Assembly (NCBI GenBank): GCA_016223085.1
Contig: JACRPS010000003.1
Location: 1,298,274 to 1,362,273, forward strand
Length of the DNA stretch: 64,000 nt
Source of the DNA: Chloroflexota bacterium
GTDB lineage: Bacteria > Chloroflexota > Anaerolineae > Aggregatilineales > Phototrophicaceae
Direction: 5' to 3'
This document shows, piece after piece, positions 46,478-54,493 of the stretch. Each line of letters starts with the position of its first letter. Position 1 is the stretch's first letter. The notes beneath the pieces were generated by a model that saw nothing but the letters and a program-made list of their open reading frames with translations, did no database searches and was not told the origin of the DNA. The translations under genes and the position numbers were made by a program.

Positions 46478-46597
46478 ATGTACATCAGCTATCTACTTGC
46501 CAAGACCATTCAGAACGATCACCTGCGCGAAGCGGACCAGGAACGCCTGGCGCGCAAGCTGGCGCGGATCAAAAAGGCCATCAAGAAGTCCCGGTAA
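46478..46597 (+). CDS. Small 39-residue basic helical protein
   Basis: The ATG at 46478 has AGAGGAA 7 nt upstream. The product starts MYISYLLAKTIQND and ends in a Lys/Arg-rich amphipathic helix (LARKLARIKKAIKKSR). A promoter-like pair lies upstream and a strong terminator follows at 46661, so the gene is a self-contained unit. No family or function is known to me. The basic helix could bind nucleic acid or membrane. It would be missed by annotation with a length cut-off. Confidence 0.6.
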   Translation: MYISYLLAKTIQNDHLREADQERLARKLARIKKAIKKSR

Positions 46598-46660
46598 CAG
46601 GTTTCGTCGCCCGGTAGCGGGCGTGTGAAGCGAAGAACGTTTCTCTTTTCCCCAACTTAA

Positions 46661-46707
46661 GCAGGGCGGTAGAGCCGAACGCGGTTCTGCCGCCCGCTTG
46701 TTTTCCT
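46661..46707 (+). terminator. Rho-independent terminator of the small-protein gene
   Basis: GGGCGGTAGAGCCG pairs with CGGTTCTGCCGCCC (non-Watson-Crick positions in the stem, 4-nt loop) and is followed by a T-rich tract, TTGTTTTCCT. Confidence 0.8.
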
Positions 46708-46800
46708 GACGGAACGCTGCCGCTTACCCAATGTTCATGACATGTGGCTAACAAAACGGATTACAATATTCATGACGAAACATGGGAATCCGAAGCCATC

Positions 46801-47757
46801 ATGAAGCACCTGTATTGGGCTGTCACTATTCTCCTGCTTTCCATCTGGCTCATCGTTCCTGCCGCCGCGCACCCCACCCCACTGCCTGAATTTATCGTGC
46901 AGGCCGACCCCGTATCGTTGATCGGCTCGTACTACAACGCAATTGATCGCGGTGACTACACCCGCGCCTACCACTACTGGGAACGGCCCCCGCAGAACAT
47001 GACGGAAGCGCAGTTCGTGGCGGGTTTTGCCGATACCGTAAACGCCGAAGTGATCGTTCGCCTGCCGGTACTGATCGGCGCGGCGGCGGGCAACAGTTAC
47101 GCTGATGTGCCCACGTTGGTGATCGCCGAGCACGGTGACGGGACGGTCCATTATTACGCCGGTTGCTTTACAGCGCACAAGACCAACGTGCCGGTTGGCA
47201 GCGCGACCGAGCCAGACCCGAACTGGTACATCCAGGATGGCACGTTAAGCGAACAAACAGCGCCCGACTTCGCCGCGCTGGAAAGAGCCTGTGCCAATAC
47301 CGCCCCACTGCCCAACCCGGATGTGCCACCCGGCCAGCTTGACCCGGCGCCGCTTATCGAGTCCTATATCGCCGCACTCGTCGTGGGCGACCGGCAGCAG
47401 GCGTTATCCTACTGGCAGAACGGGCAAAATGACACGTTCGCGGCAACTTACGGCAGCCGCCTAACCACAGCGGCACAGGTCAGCCTGTTGGTGAACCCGG
47501 TTATCATCCGGGAAGGCGCAGCGGGCAGCCTTTATGCGCCGGTGGCAGCGTTAAGTATCATCACCGCCGCTGACGGTATGCCGTCTTATGTCACGGCCTG
47601 CTTTACGACCCGCCGCAGCAACGTGCCGCAGGGGGATAATTTCACCCCCGACCCGAACTGGTTTATCGTCAATGCCGCCTCCAACGAGGTCGGCAGCCCC
47701 CGGATGGCGGTCACGGCGCTGACAGAAAATTGTACCGGCCAGCCCGCAGCCGGGTAA
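46801..47757 (+). CDS. Secreted protein with two tandem copies of an uncharacterised domain
   Basis: This 318-residue protein has a signal peptide (LYWAVTILLLSIWLIVPAAA, cleavage near AHP). Two homologous units of about 120 residues follow: SLIGSYYNAIDRGDYTRAYHYW...CFTAHKTNVP...PDPNWYI and PLIESYIAALVVGDRQQALSYW...CFTTRRSNVP...PDPNWFI. Each unit has one conserved Cys. The fold resembles small secreted DUF4878/NTF2-like repeat proteins, but this is a guess. The ATG at 46801 begins the signal peptide. Confidence 0.7.
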   Translation: MKHLYWAVTILLLSIWLIVPAAAHPTPLPEFIVQADPVSLIGSYYNAIDRGDYTRAYHYWERPPQNMTEAQFVAGFADTVNAEVIVRLPVLIGAAAGNSYADVPTLVIAEHGDGTVHYYAGCFTAHKTNVPVGSATEPDPNWYIQDGTLSEQTAPDFAALERACANTAPLPNPDVPPGQLDPAPLIESYIAALVVGDRQQALSYWQNGQNDTFAATYGSRLTTAAQVSLLVNPVIIREGAAGSLYAPVAALSIITAADGMPSYVTACFTTRRSNVPQGDNFTPDPNWFIVNAASNEVGSPRMAVTALTENCTGQPAAG

Positions 47758-47839
47758 TTTGTGGTATCATTGGCGTCGGTTCAGGCAGACTATTCCCCTC
47801 GATTGTGAGGACCGTGTCCGGTTACACACGTAAAACACC

Positions 47840-48505
47840 ATGTCTGACTCAAACACCGCGCCTTATAAACCGATCCCTGAATATGTGGTCAATGATCTGG
47901 ATACGCTGCGAGTCCTGGCCGACCCGCTGCGAATTCAGATCATCGAACTGGTCACGCACGAGCCGCGCACGGTCAAGCAGGTTGCTGCCGTGCTGGAACT
48001 GCCGCCAACCAAGCTGTATTACCACATCAAGCTGCTGGAAGAACATGGCCTGATTCGTGTGGTAGATACACGTATCGTGTCGGGCATCGTGGAGAAGCAG
48101 TATCAGGCGACCGCGCTCAGTTACCATGTGAACAAGGGGTTATTTTCCCCCGCCTCCCCCAGTGGGCTGGAAGGGCTGGATATGATGCTGCGCGGCCTGT
48201 TTGACGACACTCGCGCCGATATCGAGGAGAGCGTGGCTGGCGGCGCGATTGATGTTCACGCTGGCGAGGATGGCGATGGGCCGGTCAACCGGATGCTGCT
48301 GATCGCGCGGAACACGCTGCACCTGCTGCCGGAACAGGCCGACGACTTCTACCGCCGGTTACGGGCGCTGATCCGCGAGTTTGTCGGGGAGGACGAACGG
48401 CTGTCCGGCAGCCCGGACGAACAGACCTATGGCCTGCTGGTGACGCTGTATCCGTCCACCCGCCAATCCAGCCCCGGCAGGAGCGGACCTGCCGACGCGG
48501 AGTGA
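47840..48505 (+). CDS. ArsR-like winged-helix transcriptional regulator
   Basis: This 221-residue protein has an N-terminal winged helix (LRVLADPLRIQIIELVTHEP, then VKQVAAVLELPPTKLYYHIKLLEEHGLI, about residues 18-75). A C-terminal region of unknown fold is rich in acidic residues (DADIEES-like DDTRADIEESVAG, FYRRLRALIREFVGED). No ArsR metal-binding Cys box is present. Its target genes are unknown. A strong terminator lies about 170 bp downstream at 48677. Confidence 0.82.
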   Translation: MSDSNTAPYKPIPEYVVNDLDTLRVLADPLRIQIIELVTHEPRTVKQVAAVLELPPTKLYYHIKLLEEHGLIRVVDTRIVSGIVEKQYQATALSYHVNKGLFSPASPSGLEGLDMMLRGLFDDTRADIEESVAGGAIDVHAGEDGDGPVNRMLLIARNTLHLLPEQADDFYRRLRALIREFVGEDERLSGSPDEQTYGLLVTLYPSTRQSSPGRSGPADAE

Positions 48506-48566
48506 TGTTTATCACCTCCGAATGGGACGAATGTCACTCTCGCGGTCGGTGATTTAGAGTCAAAAT

Positions 48567-48714
48567 GGTGGTAACTAAGTTTTGTAATAGTCTTCATTCA
48601 CAATTATATGGTACTGAACTTTTGAGGCACAGGCGATGCCTCTCTTCTCCAAAATTAGATTTTTAGAATAATGTTAGGCGGGCGCTCCTGGTGGGGCGCC
48701 CGCCGTTTTTATTT
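48567..48714 (+). ncRNA. Candidate small RNA or very short ORF transcript
   Basis: A promoter-like block (AATGTCACTCTCGC at 48530 and AAAATG at 48562) is followed by about 110 nt without a gene and then a strong terminator. The same block with identical 30-nt spacing occurs at 41095. The only open frame is 11 codons (ATG at 48635). Read-through 3' UTR of the preceding regulator gene is the simpler alternative. Confidence 0.3.
48677..48714 (+). terminator. Rho-independent terminator
   Basis: GGCGGGCGC and GCGCCCGCC form a perfect 9-bp stem with a 10-nt loop, followed by GTTTTTATTT on the plus strand. It lies between the convergent ArsR-like and DsbA-like genes. Confidence 0.9.
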
Positions 48715-48730
48715 CAGGGCCGTGGCGGTC

Positions 48731-49579
48731 TTACGACGCGCTGTCACCCTGCGGATTAGCAGCCTGCTGCAAGGCGGCCTCAATCGCATCGGCGAACACC
48801 TGGTAGGGCTGCGCACCGCTGATGTATTTGCCGTTGATGAAAAAGGCTGGCGTCCCGCGCAGTCCCAATGTTTGCGCCGTGATCGCGTCGTTGCGGATTT
48901 CGTCCAGGTACTTCTGGTCGTCCAGGCATTTGGTGAAGGCGGTTTCGTCCATCCCCAGTTCGCTCGCCTGCTGGATGAAGAACTCCCGCCCGAACTGCCC
49001 CTGATTGGTGAACAGGACGTTGTGATAATCCCAGAACTTGCCCTGTTCGTAGGCGCACTGGGCGGCCAGCGCAGCGGTCAGTGACGACTGCGCCAGAATC
49101 GGGTAATCGCGGTAGACAAACTTCACCCGGTCGCCGTATTTTTCCATTAGCGGGTTGAGCGTTTCCTGCGCGAACCGGCCACAGAAGCCGCAGTTGAAGT
49201 CGCTGAATTCGATCATCACCACCTGGGCATTCTCCGTCCCCCGGAAGGGGTCATCGTCGGCGCTGACGTCGTACACTTTGTTGGGGTCGGGTTCAGCACT
49301 GGCGGTGTCAGTGCTACCCTGCGCCGACGCGACGGCCTTCACCGCGTCCTGAATTAGCGCCTGATTTTCGCGGCTGTTGGCGTTAAACAGGGCATTGCTG
49401 CCCAGGGCGCTGACGACCGCGCCCAGAATAAAAAAGACAACGGCGATCACCACGTAGTTAAACAGCACGCGCGGGATAACCAGCACGGCAGGCGATTCGG
49501 CCTGGGCCGCTGCATCGTCGTCCACCGGCGTTACGGTCGCTGGTTCGGGCAGATTGAGGGAATTTAACTGATTTTCCAC
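48731..49579 (-). CDS. Membrane-anchored DsbA-like thiol-disulfide oxidoreductase
   Basis: This protein of about 282 residues has one N-terminal span (VLFNYVVIAVVFFILGAVVSAL, about 48-69) and an extracytoplasmic DSBA/thioredoxin domain with the redox motif FSDFNCGFCGRFAQE. GTPAFFINGKYISGAQPYQVF supplies the cis-Pro loop (T-P). The GTG at 49579 is favoured by GAGG 5 nt upstream. Starting further upstream would translate the palindrome at 49608. It probably oxidises or reduces disulfides of secreted proteins. Confidence 0.88.
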   Translation of the reverse strand: MENQLNSLNLPEPATVTPVDDDAAAQAESPAVLVIPRVLFNYVVIAVVFFILGAVVSALGSNALFNANSRENQALIQDAVKAVASAQGSTDTASAEPDPNKVYDVSADDDPFRGTENAQVVMIEFSDFNCGFCGRFAQETLNPLMEKYGDRVKFVYRDYPILAQSSLTAALAAQCAYEQGKFWDYHNVLFTNQGQFGREFFIQQASELGMDETAFTKCLDDQKYLDEIRNDAITAQTLGLRGTPAFFINGKYISGAQPYQVFADAIEAALQQAANPQGDSAS

Positions 49580-49607
49580 GACAACCTCGTTGGTATAAAT
49601 CGTTGGT

Positions 49608-49635
49608 GTAGGGACACGATATATCGTGTCCCTAC
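49608..49635. repeat. Perfect 28-bp dispersed palindrome
   Basis: The 14-bp arm GTAGGGACACGATA and its exact complement lie back to back between the DsbA-like and rsgA genes, which diverge. Confidence 0.85.
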
Positions 49636-49758
49636 AGTTTACCATAACTTAAAATGCAGCCAGCACAAAAAAGAAAAAAGTCAGTACAATATAGATGCCG
49701 TTCGGCGTCTTTATATTACGCCAAAAGTTGTAAGGATGAGCCTGTTGGGAGGCAGCCT

Positions 49759-50721
49759 TTGGGTGAAGCGGTGAACACGCTGGTAGACGGCCTGGTGATT
49801 AGCGATCAAAGTGGTTTTTTTAACGTAGAGATCGCCGGGGGACAGGTCATAACGTGCCGGTTGCGAGGACGTTTAATGGAGGAGGCCCGCTCGTCCGATA
49901 TTGCCACTATTGGCGACCGGGTGAAGATACAGTTACTGGATGACGGCACGGGCACGATTGAGGATGTTCTGCCGCGCACCAGCGTGCTGTCGCGCGCGGT
50001 TCGCACCGAAGGCCGCCGGGGGGAAGGCAGCCCGGAACGTGAACAGGTGATTATCGCCAACGCCGATCAGGCGCTGTTTGTGTTTGCCGCCGCGCAACCC
50101 GCGCCGAATTTTAAGATGCTGGATCGTTTTCTGGTCGCCGGCGAAAAATCGGACATCGGCAGGCTGGTCATCGTCGTCAACAAGATTGACCTGCTGGACG
50201 AGCAGGCCGCGCACGAGTTATTCGCGACCTACGAAAAGATCGGCTACCAGGTTTTATATACCAGCGCGCGGGAAAAGATCGGCGTGGACGCCCTGCGCGA
50301 TTTGCTCAAAAATCGCCTGTCGGTGTTCACCGGGCCGTCTGGCGTAGGCAAAACCAGCCTGCTGAACGTGATTCAGCCGGGACTGGGGCGTGTGGTGAAG
50401 GAAGTGAGCAAGCGGCGTGCCGAGGGCATCCACACCACCCGCGACAGCGTGCTGGTGAAGCTGGATATGGGCGGCTACCTGGCCGATACACCGGGGATGC
50501 GCCAGTTGGCGCTGTGGGACATCGAGCCGGAAGAACTGGACGGCTACTTCGTGGAGATCGCGCCGCTGGTCAGTCAGTGCCGCTTTAACGATTGCAGCCA
50601 CTTCGACGAACCCGGCTGCGCGGTGAATGAAGCCGTCGAACGCGGCGAGATTGCCGAAAGCCGCTACCTGAGCTACCTTGACCTGCGGATAGAGCTGGAG
50701 AATGCCTACGCGATTTCGTGA
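49759..50721 (+). CDS. rsgA: Ribosome small-subunit-dependent GTPase A
   Basis: This 320-residue circularly permuted GTPase helps 30S subunit maturation. It has an N-terminal OB fold (about 15-85), then the permuted order NKIDLL (G4), GPSGVGKTSLLN (G1) and DTPGMRQL (G3). A C-terminal zinc site has Cys and His in SQCRFNDCSHFDEPGCAV. A TTG start at 49759 is chosen because GGGAGG lies 6 nt upstream. The frame is open further upstream but lacks a ribosome site. Confidence 0.93.
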   Translation: MGEAVNTLVDGLVISDQSGFFNVEIAGGQVITCRLRGRLMEEARSSDIATIGDRVKIQLLDDGTGTIEDVLPRTSVLSRAVRTEGRRGEGSPEREQVIIANADQALFVFAAAQPAPNFKMLDRFLVAGEKSDIGRLVIVVNKIDLLDEQAAHELFATYEKIGYQVLYTSAREKIGVDALRDLLKNRLSVFTGPSGVGKTSLLNVIQPGLGRVVKEVSKRRAEGIHTTRDSVLVKLDMGGYLADTPGMRQLALWDIEPEELDGYFVEIAPLVSQCRFNDCSHFDEPGCAVNEAVERGEIAESRYLSYLDLRIELENAYAIS

Positions 50722-50795
50722 CATTCAAGGGATGTTGCAGGGGATCCGGCCAAAAGCCAGCGTTGCCGAATAATCCATCCATAAGGGGGGATGTG

Positions 50796-51440
50796 ATGTC
50801 TAACCGCGCCACGCCGTTTGTCGTTTTCGGCCTCACCGTTGTCGTCTTTGTCGCGGTGGGGCTTATCATCGGCCTGCTGCTGAACAGCGGCCTCGCGCTG
50901 CCATTGCCGTCGTTGAATCCGTTAGCCGGTCAGGTCGAACGCCGCGTGCTGGAGCGTGACTCCTCGCGGGAATATACCGTCGTCATCCCTTCGGGCGCAA
51001 TTCCCGCCAACGGCTGGCCGACGCTGGTGGCGATTCACGGCGTGGGACAGACCGGCGCGGACGTGGCCGAAGCGTTTCAGGACGCGGCAACCAAAGCCGG
51101 CGTGCTGGTGATCGCCCCGACGCTGCCGGAAATTCACAGCGGTTCGACCGAAGCCGATTACGAAAATGCCCGCAACGTGCTGCTTGTCCTGCTGGAAGAC
51201 CTGCAAACCGCCATGTTCCAGAATCCGCGCCTCAGTATGCACTTTCTGGGGCAGGTGTATTTCGGCGCTGGCGAGGGCGGCGCGTTTGTCAACTGGCTCA
51301 ACACGCGCGGCCTGGATTATCTTGACTCCGGCTTTGCCATGCAGATGCCGCTGGACGCCATCACGGTCGAGGCGCTGTCGGCAGAAGCCGTCAACGACGC
51401 GGTCCAGCGCACGCTGAAGGCTTATGGCGGCGGTGCGTAA
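50796..51440 (+). CDS. Alpha/beta-hydrolase-like membrane-anchored protein lacking the nucleophile Ser
   Basis: This 214-residue protein starts after AAGGGGGG with a membrane segment (FVVFGLTVVVFVAVGLIIGLLL), then an alpha/beta-hydrolase-like fold: REYTVVIPSGAIPANGWPT and LVAIHGVGQTGAD (HG oxyanion region). The nucleophile-elbow position, FGAGEGGAFVNWL, has Gly where GxSxGG enzymes have Ser. It is shorter than active family members and lacks a clear catalytic His near the C-terminus. It may be a binding protein rather than an enzyme. Confidence 0.6.
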   Translation: MSNRATPFVVFGLTVVVFVAVGLIIGLLLNSGLALPLPSLNPLAGQVERRVLERDSSREYTVVIPSGAIPANGWPTLVAIHGVGQTGADVAEAFQDAATKAGVLVIAPTLPEIHSGSTEADYENARNVLLVLLEDLQTAMFQNPRLSMHFLGQVYFGAGEGGAFVNWLNTRGLDYLDSGFAMQMPLDAITVEALSAEAVNDAVQRTLKAYGGGA

Positions 51441-51636
51441 GCCCCCGCCACAGGCTCAAGCCAATGGCTGAACTGCCAAAGCCTGCTTCAGCAGGCTGAC
51501 AGGCGACAGGATGATCACCCGCTTCAGCCGGCGTTGTTCCCTTGCCGGGGAACCCACGCCCAAGCGATATTCACGCTACCTTCCCTGCAATTCGTTGTCC
51601 TTCCCCCCCGAATCCGCTACACTGTCTCGCACTCGT

Positions 51637-51984
51637 CATAAACGATATGACCTGGCGCGCGAGCTGATGCAGTGGGACACCCCGCCGGAGGCGCTGTTTG
51701 TTTGCAACAACCTGATGACACTTGGCGCGCAGCGCGCCCTGCGTGAGCTGGGTGTCCGCATCCCGGACGACGTGGCGCTGGTGGGCTTCGACGATATGCC
51801 CTGGGCTGGCGACCTTAATCCCCCGCTGACCGCCGTTGCCCAGCCGGGTTACGAACTCGGCCAGCAGGCGGTAGAATTGCTGCTGAAACGGTTCGACCAG
51901 CCGGATGCGCCCTATCGCAAGGTAATCCTGCAGCCGCGCCTGATCGTGCGCCAGTCGTGCGGCACGAGCCACCACGCTGGCTGA
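51637..51984 (+). pseudogene. C-terminal remnant of a LacI-family regulator
   Basis: The encoded peptide from RHKRYDLARELMQW covers only the last third of the LacI effector domain: ALFVCNNLMTLGAQRAL, ELGVRIPDDVALVGFDDMPW, YELGQQAVELLLKRF and VILQPRLIVRQSCG. There is no HTH or N-terminal half. The 200 bp upstream show only degenerate G/C-rich hairpins. No start codon with a ribosome site is visible. It is therefore judged a gene remnant. Confidence 0.8.
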
Positions 51985-52077
51985 ATGATGTCCGGCAAAC
52001 GAGTACAATCTGAGCGTCATCAGCAGAGTAGTGTGGTTTTTTGCTGGAACAACGGCGGTTGAACGAAAGCAGGGTGC

Positions 52078-52494
52078 ATGGATACAGGCGACATCATTTA
52101 CACAATGGACGTGGCGGGCGTGGACTGGGACGAGATGCGGAACACGCTGATCGCTGACAACTACGACAACGGGCGCACGGTTGAGCAGTACCGGCGCTCG
52201 TTTGAGAATACCTATGCGGTGTGTATCGCCTACGCCGACGGGCGCATCATCGGCACGGCGCGGGCGCTCTCTGACGGAGTATGCAACGCCTACGTTGTGG
52301 ACGTGTGGACTTACACGCCCTATCGCAAGCAGGGTATCGCGCGCACCATGATTCAAAAGCTGCTGGAGAAGCTGCCCGGCCAGCACGTCTACCTGTTTAC
52401 CGACGACGTGCCGGACTTCTACCGCCGCATCGGTTTTAAGGATCGCGGCGTGGGCCTGGAAATCCTGTCCGGCCAGTGGCTGATCAACGAATAG
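52078..52494 (+). CDS. GNAT-family N-acetyltransferase
   Basis: This 138-residue minimal GNAT domain has the acetyl-CoA loop VWTYTPYRKQGIARTMIQKLLEKL (Q-x-x-x-G-x-A) and the C-terminal VYLFTDDVPDFYRRIGFKDRGVGLEI. IIGTARALSDGVCNAYVVDVW forms the central strands. The ATG follows GCAGGG. The substrate is unknown. Confidence 0.85.
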   Translation: MDTGDIIYTMDVAGVDWDEMRNTLIADNYDNGRTVEQYRRSFENTYAVCIAYADGRIIGTARALSDGVCNAYVVDVWTYTPYRKQGIARTMIQKLLEKLPGQHVYLFTDDVPDFYRRIGFKDRGVGLEILSGQWLINE

Positions 52495-52540
52495 CGACAC
52501 GTTGGACAGGTCATACACAAATGAGATCAGAGAGATGAGC

Positions 52541-52569
52541 GTAGAGGCTTGTCGGCGACAAGCCCCTAC
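52541..52569. repeat. Dispersed palindrome between convergent genes
   Basis: GTAGAGGCTTGTCG and its complement (one mismatch, 1-nt centre) lie between the GNAT and YihY/BrkB genes. Confidence 0.7.
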
Positions 52570-52583
52570 CGTTTGCCCACCCG

Positions 52584-53759
52584 TTACGTCGTCCCGCTGC
52601 TACGTTTTGCGCCGAAGACCAACCCCGCCAGGAAGCTGATGAGCGTAGCAGCCAGACTGGCCGCTGCAAACAGCCGCTGCTGCACGCCGAAGGCGGCAGG
52701 ATGCTGTTCCACTTCCGCCGCCGTTTCCGCCGGTGACGGCTCGATTTCCAGCAGGGGCAGCGGGTGAACGGCGCTTTTTGCCAGCGCGGGCCGTGCCGGC
52801 GAATCAACAACCGCGACACCTGCTGCCGCCGGTTGTGATTCAGCGGGTAGTTCCCCCGCCGGTGTGCGGTTGGCCTCCGCCTGCGCGGCGGCCTGCTTGC
52901 GTTCAGCTTCCTTCATCACCCACGAGCCATGCCGTTTGGCGAATACCTGCGTGAACTCCGCGCCGAACAGCAGAATATGCGCCGAGTAATACACCCACAG
53001 CAGAATCACCACCAGCGAACCGGCTGCCCCGTAAGTTGAGGTGACGCCGCTGTTACCCAGGTACAGGCCGATCAGCGTTTTGCCGATGGTGAACAGCAGC
53101 GCGGTAAACGCCGCGCCAATCGTCACGTCACGCCACTCGATCTCCGCATCCGGCAGAATCTTGTAGATCATGGCAAACAGCAGCGTGATGAAGCCAAACG
53201 AGATAACAAAGTTGATGACCTGCAGCAGGAATTCCGAGTTGCCGATGATACCGTTGATGAAGGTGCTGAGGGCAGAGATAACGGCGCTGATCACCAGCGA
53301 CACCAGCAGCAGGAAGCCAACACCCAGCACCATCGTGAAGGAAATAAAGTGGGATTTGATGGTCGCCAGGATGCCCTGTTTCTGCGGCTCAATCTCCCAG
53401 ACGGTGTTCAGCGCATCCTTAAGCTGTCCGAACACCCCCGCCGCGCCCAGCAGCAGCGTGACAACACCGATCACCGTCGCCACAAAACTTTCGTTGGGGC
53501 GGCGGGCGTTCTGGATCATCTCCTGTATCATGTCTCCGCCCTGCGCACCAACCAGCCCCTGAATCTGTTCGTCAAGCCGCCCCTGCACCGCTTCCTGGCC
53601 GAAGACCGCGCCAGCAACCGCGATCACCACGATTAGCAGCGGCGCGATGGAAAAGACGGTGTAATACGACAGTGCCGCCGCCAGCCGGGGCGCTCTGTCT
53701 TCGTTAAAGTCATCAAAGGCCGCTTTTAGGAGGGATAGAAATTCCTTCACCTTGTCCAT
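52584..53759 (-). CDS. YihY/BrkB-family inner-membrane protein
   Basis: This protein of about 391 residues contains the family hallmark AALSYYTVFSIAPLLIVVIAV near residue 40 and six spans (including VTLLLGAAGVFGQLKDALNTVW, VVILLWVYYSAHILLFGAEFTQVF). An unusual Ala/Pro-rich extension of about 100 residues (AAAQAEANRTPAGELPAESQ) ends in an extra hydrophobic helix, LFAAASLAATLISFLAGLVFG. The start at 53759 gives MDKVKEFLSLLK. The function of the family is not settled. Confidence 0.88.
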   Translation of the reverse strand: MDKVKEFLSLLKAAFDDFNEDRAPRLAAALSYYTVFSIAPLLIVVIAVAGAVFGQEAVQGRLDEQIQGLVGAQGGDMIQEMIQNARRPNESFVATVIGVVTLLLGAAGVFGQLKDALNTVWEIEPQKQGILATIKSHFISFTMVLGVGFLLLVSLVISAVISALSTFINGIIGNSEFLLQVINFVISFGFITLLFAMIYKILPDAEIEWRDVTIGAAFTALLFTIGKTLIGLYLGNSGVTSTYGAAGSLVVILLWVYYSAHILLFGAEFTQVFAKRHGSWVMKEAERKQAAAQAEANRTPAGELPAESQPAAAGVAVVDSPARPALAKSAVHPLPLLEIEPSPAETAAEVEQHPAAFGVQQRLFAAASLAATLISFLAGLVFGAKRSSGTT

Positions 53760-53897
53760 AATCCTGCTCCACTTCACACGAAGCATCGGCGTCAGGACAA
53801 TCGCCAGTCCCGACGCGGCATCGTTACGGATGAGCTTTGTTTGCAGTATACGGACAGCGTGTTGAAGTTGTGTTAACGCGCGTGCTTTGGTCGTGAA

Positions 53898-54338
53898 TTA
53901 CCGGTTCAGCGTCAGCAGATAGGCGATGATGTCCGCGATCTGTTCATCTGTCAGTTTCGTTTCAAAGGTGCGTGGCATGATGCCCGGCTTGGTCAGCGGG
54001 ATGATCGTCTGGTCGGGGTTGAGGATGACGTTATAGAGGTAGGTCACGGCGTCCATGCCGGGGCGTTTGTAGGCGGCGCGGTTGGCAATCGTCTTCAGCG
54101 ATGGTCCGACAAATACGTCTTCGGTATCGGTGAGATGGCAGGTGGCACAGTTGCCGGTGCCGGTAAACAGTTCCCTGCCGCGCGCCGGGTCGCCCACCGG
54201 TACGGGCAGCGCCAGCGGCGTGGCCGTAGGGGTAGGGGTGGCGAGGGGTAAACTGGTGGCGCACGCGCCGACCAGAACGGCCAGCAGCAAACTCGTAAAC
54301 AGGACGATCAACGTCCAGCGCGGTAATGGTCTGGTCAT
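53898..54338 (-). CDS. Cytochrome c lipoprotein
   Basis: This 146-residue protein has a lipoprotein signal (LLLAVLVGAC, lipid-modified Cys26), a Pro/Thr-rich linker (TPTPTATPLALPVPVG) and a monohaem class I domain. Haem is attached at Cys64-Ala-Thr-Cys67-His68, and the axial ligand is Met121 in PGIMPRTF. The end, LTDEQIADIIAYLLTL, is typical. It is a membrane-tethered electron carrier outside the cytoplasmic membrane. The partner oxidase or reductase is not in the window. Confidence 0.92.
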   Translation of the reverse strand: MTRPLPRWTLIVLFTSLLLAVLVGACATSLPLATPTPTATPLALPVPVGDPARGRELFTGTGNCATCHLTDTEDVFVGPSLKTIANRAAYKRPGMDAVTYLYNVILNPDQTIIPLTKPGIMPRTFETKLTDEQIADIIAYLLTLNR

Positions 54339-54442
54339 GCTCTATCCCGGTAAACCGAACTCTGACATGATACTCTAACGGAAACCCGGTGCTTGCACCA
54401 GTATCATTTATCGCCATCTGGCGCGCGTTTTTACACCTTCCC

Positions 54443-54471
54443 GTAGGGACATGGCAGTGCCATGTCCCTAC
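54443..54471. repeat. Dispersed palindrome
   Basis: GTAGGGACATGGCA and its exact complement around a single central G, between the divergent cytochrome c and aminotransferase genes. It ends 22 bp before the aminotransferase ATG. Confidence 0.8.
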
Positions 54472-54493
54472 AGACGAATCACTGGAGATGAGA

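Noticed and set aside
49579-49645. Longer N-terminus for the DsbA-like protein (MVNCRDTIYRVPT...)
   Set aside because: The extension is only the translation of the dispersed palindrome at 49608. The GTG at 49579 has its own ribosome site.
53760-53897. Promoter for the YihY/BrkB gene (TATACT on the minus strand)
   Set aside because: A -10-like TATACT is present, but no -35-like box lies at 16-18 bp.
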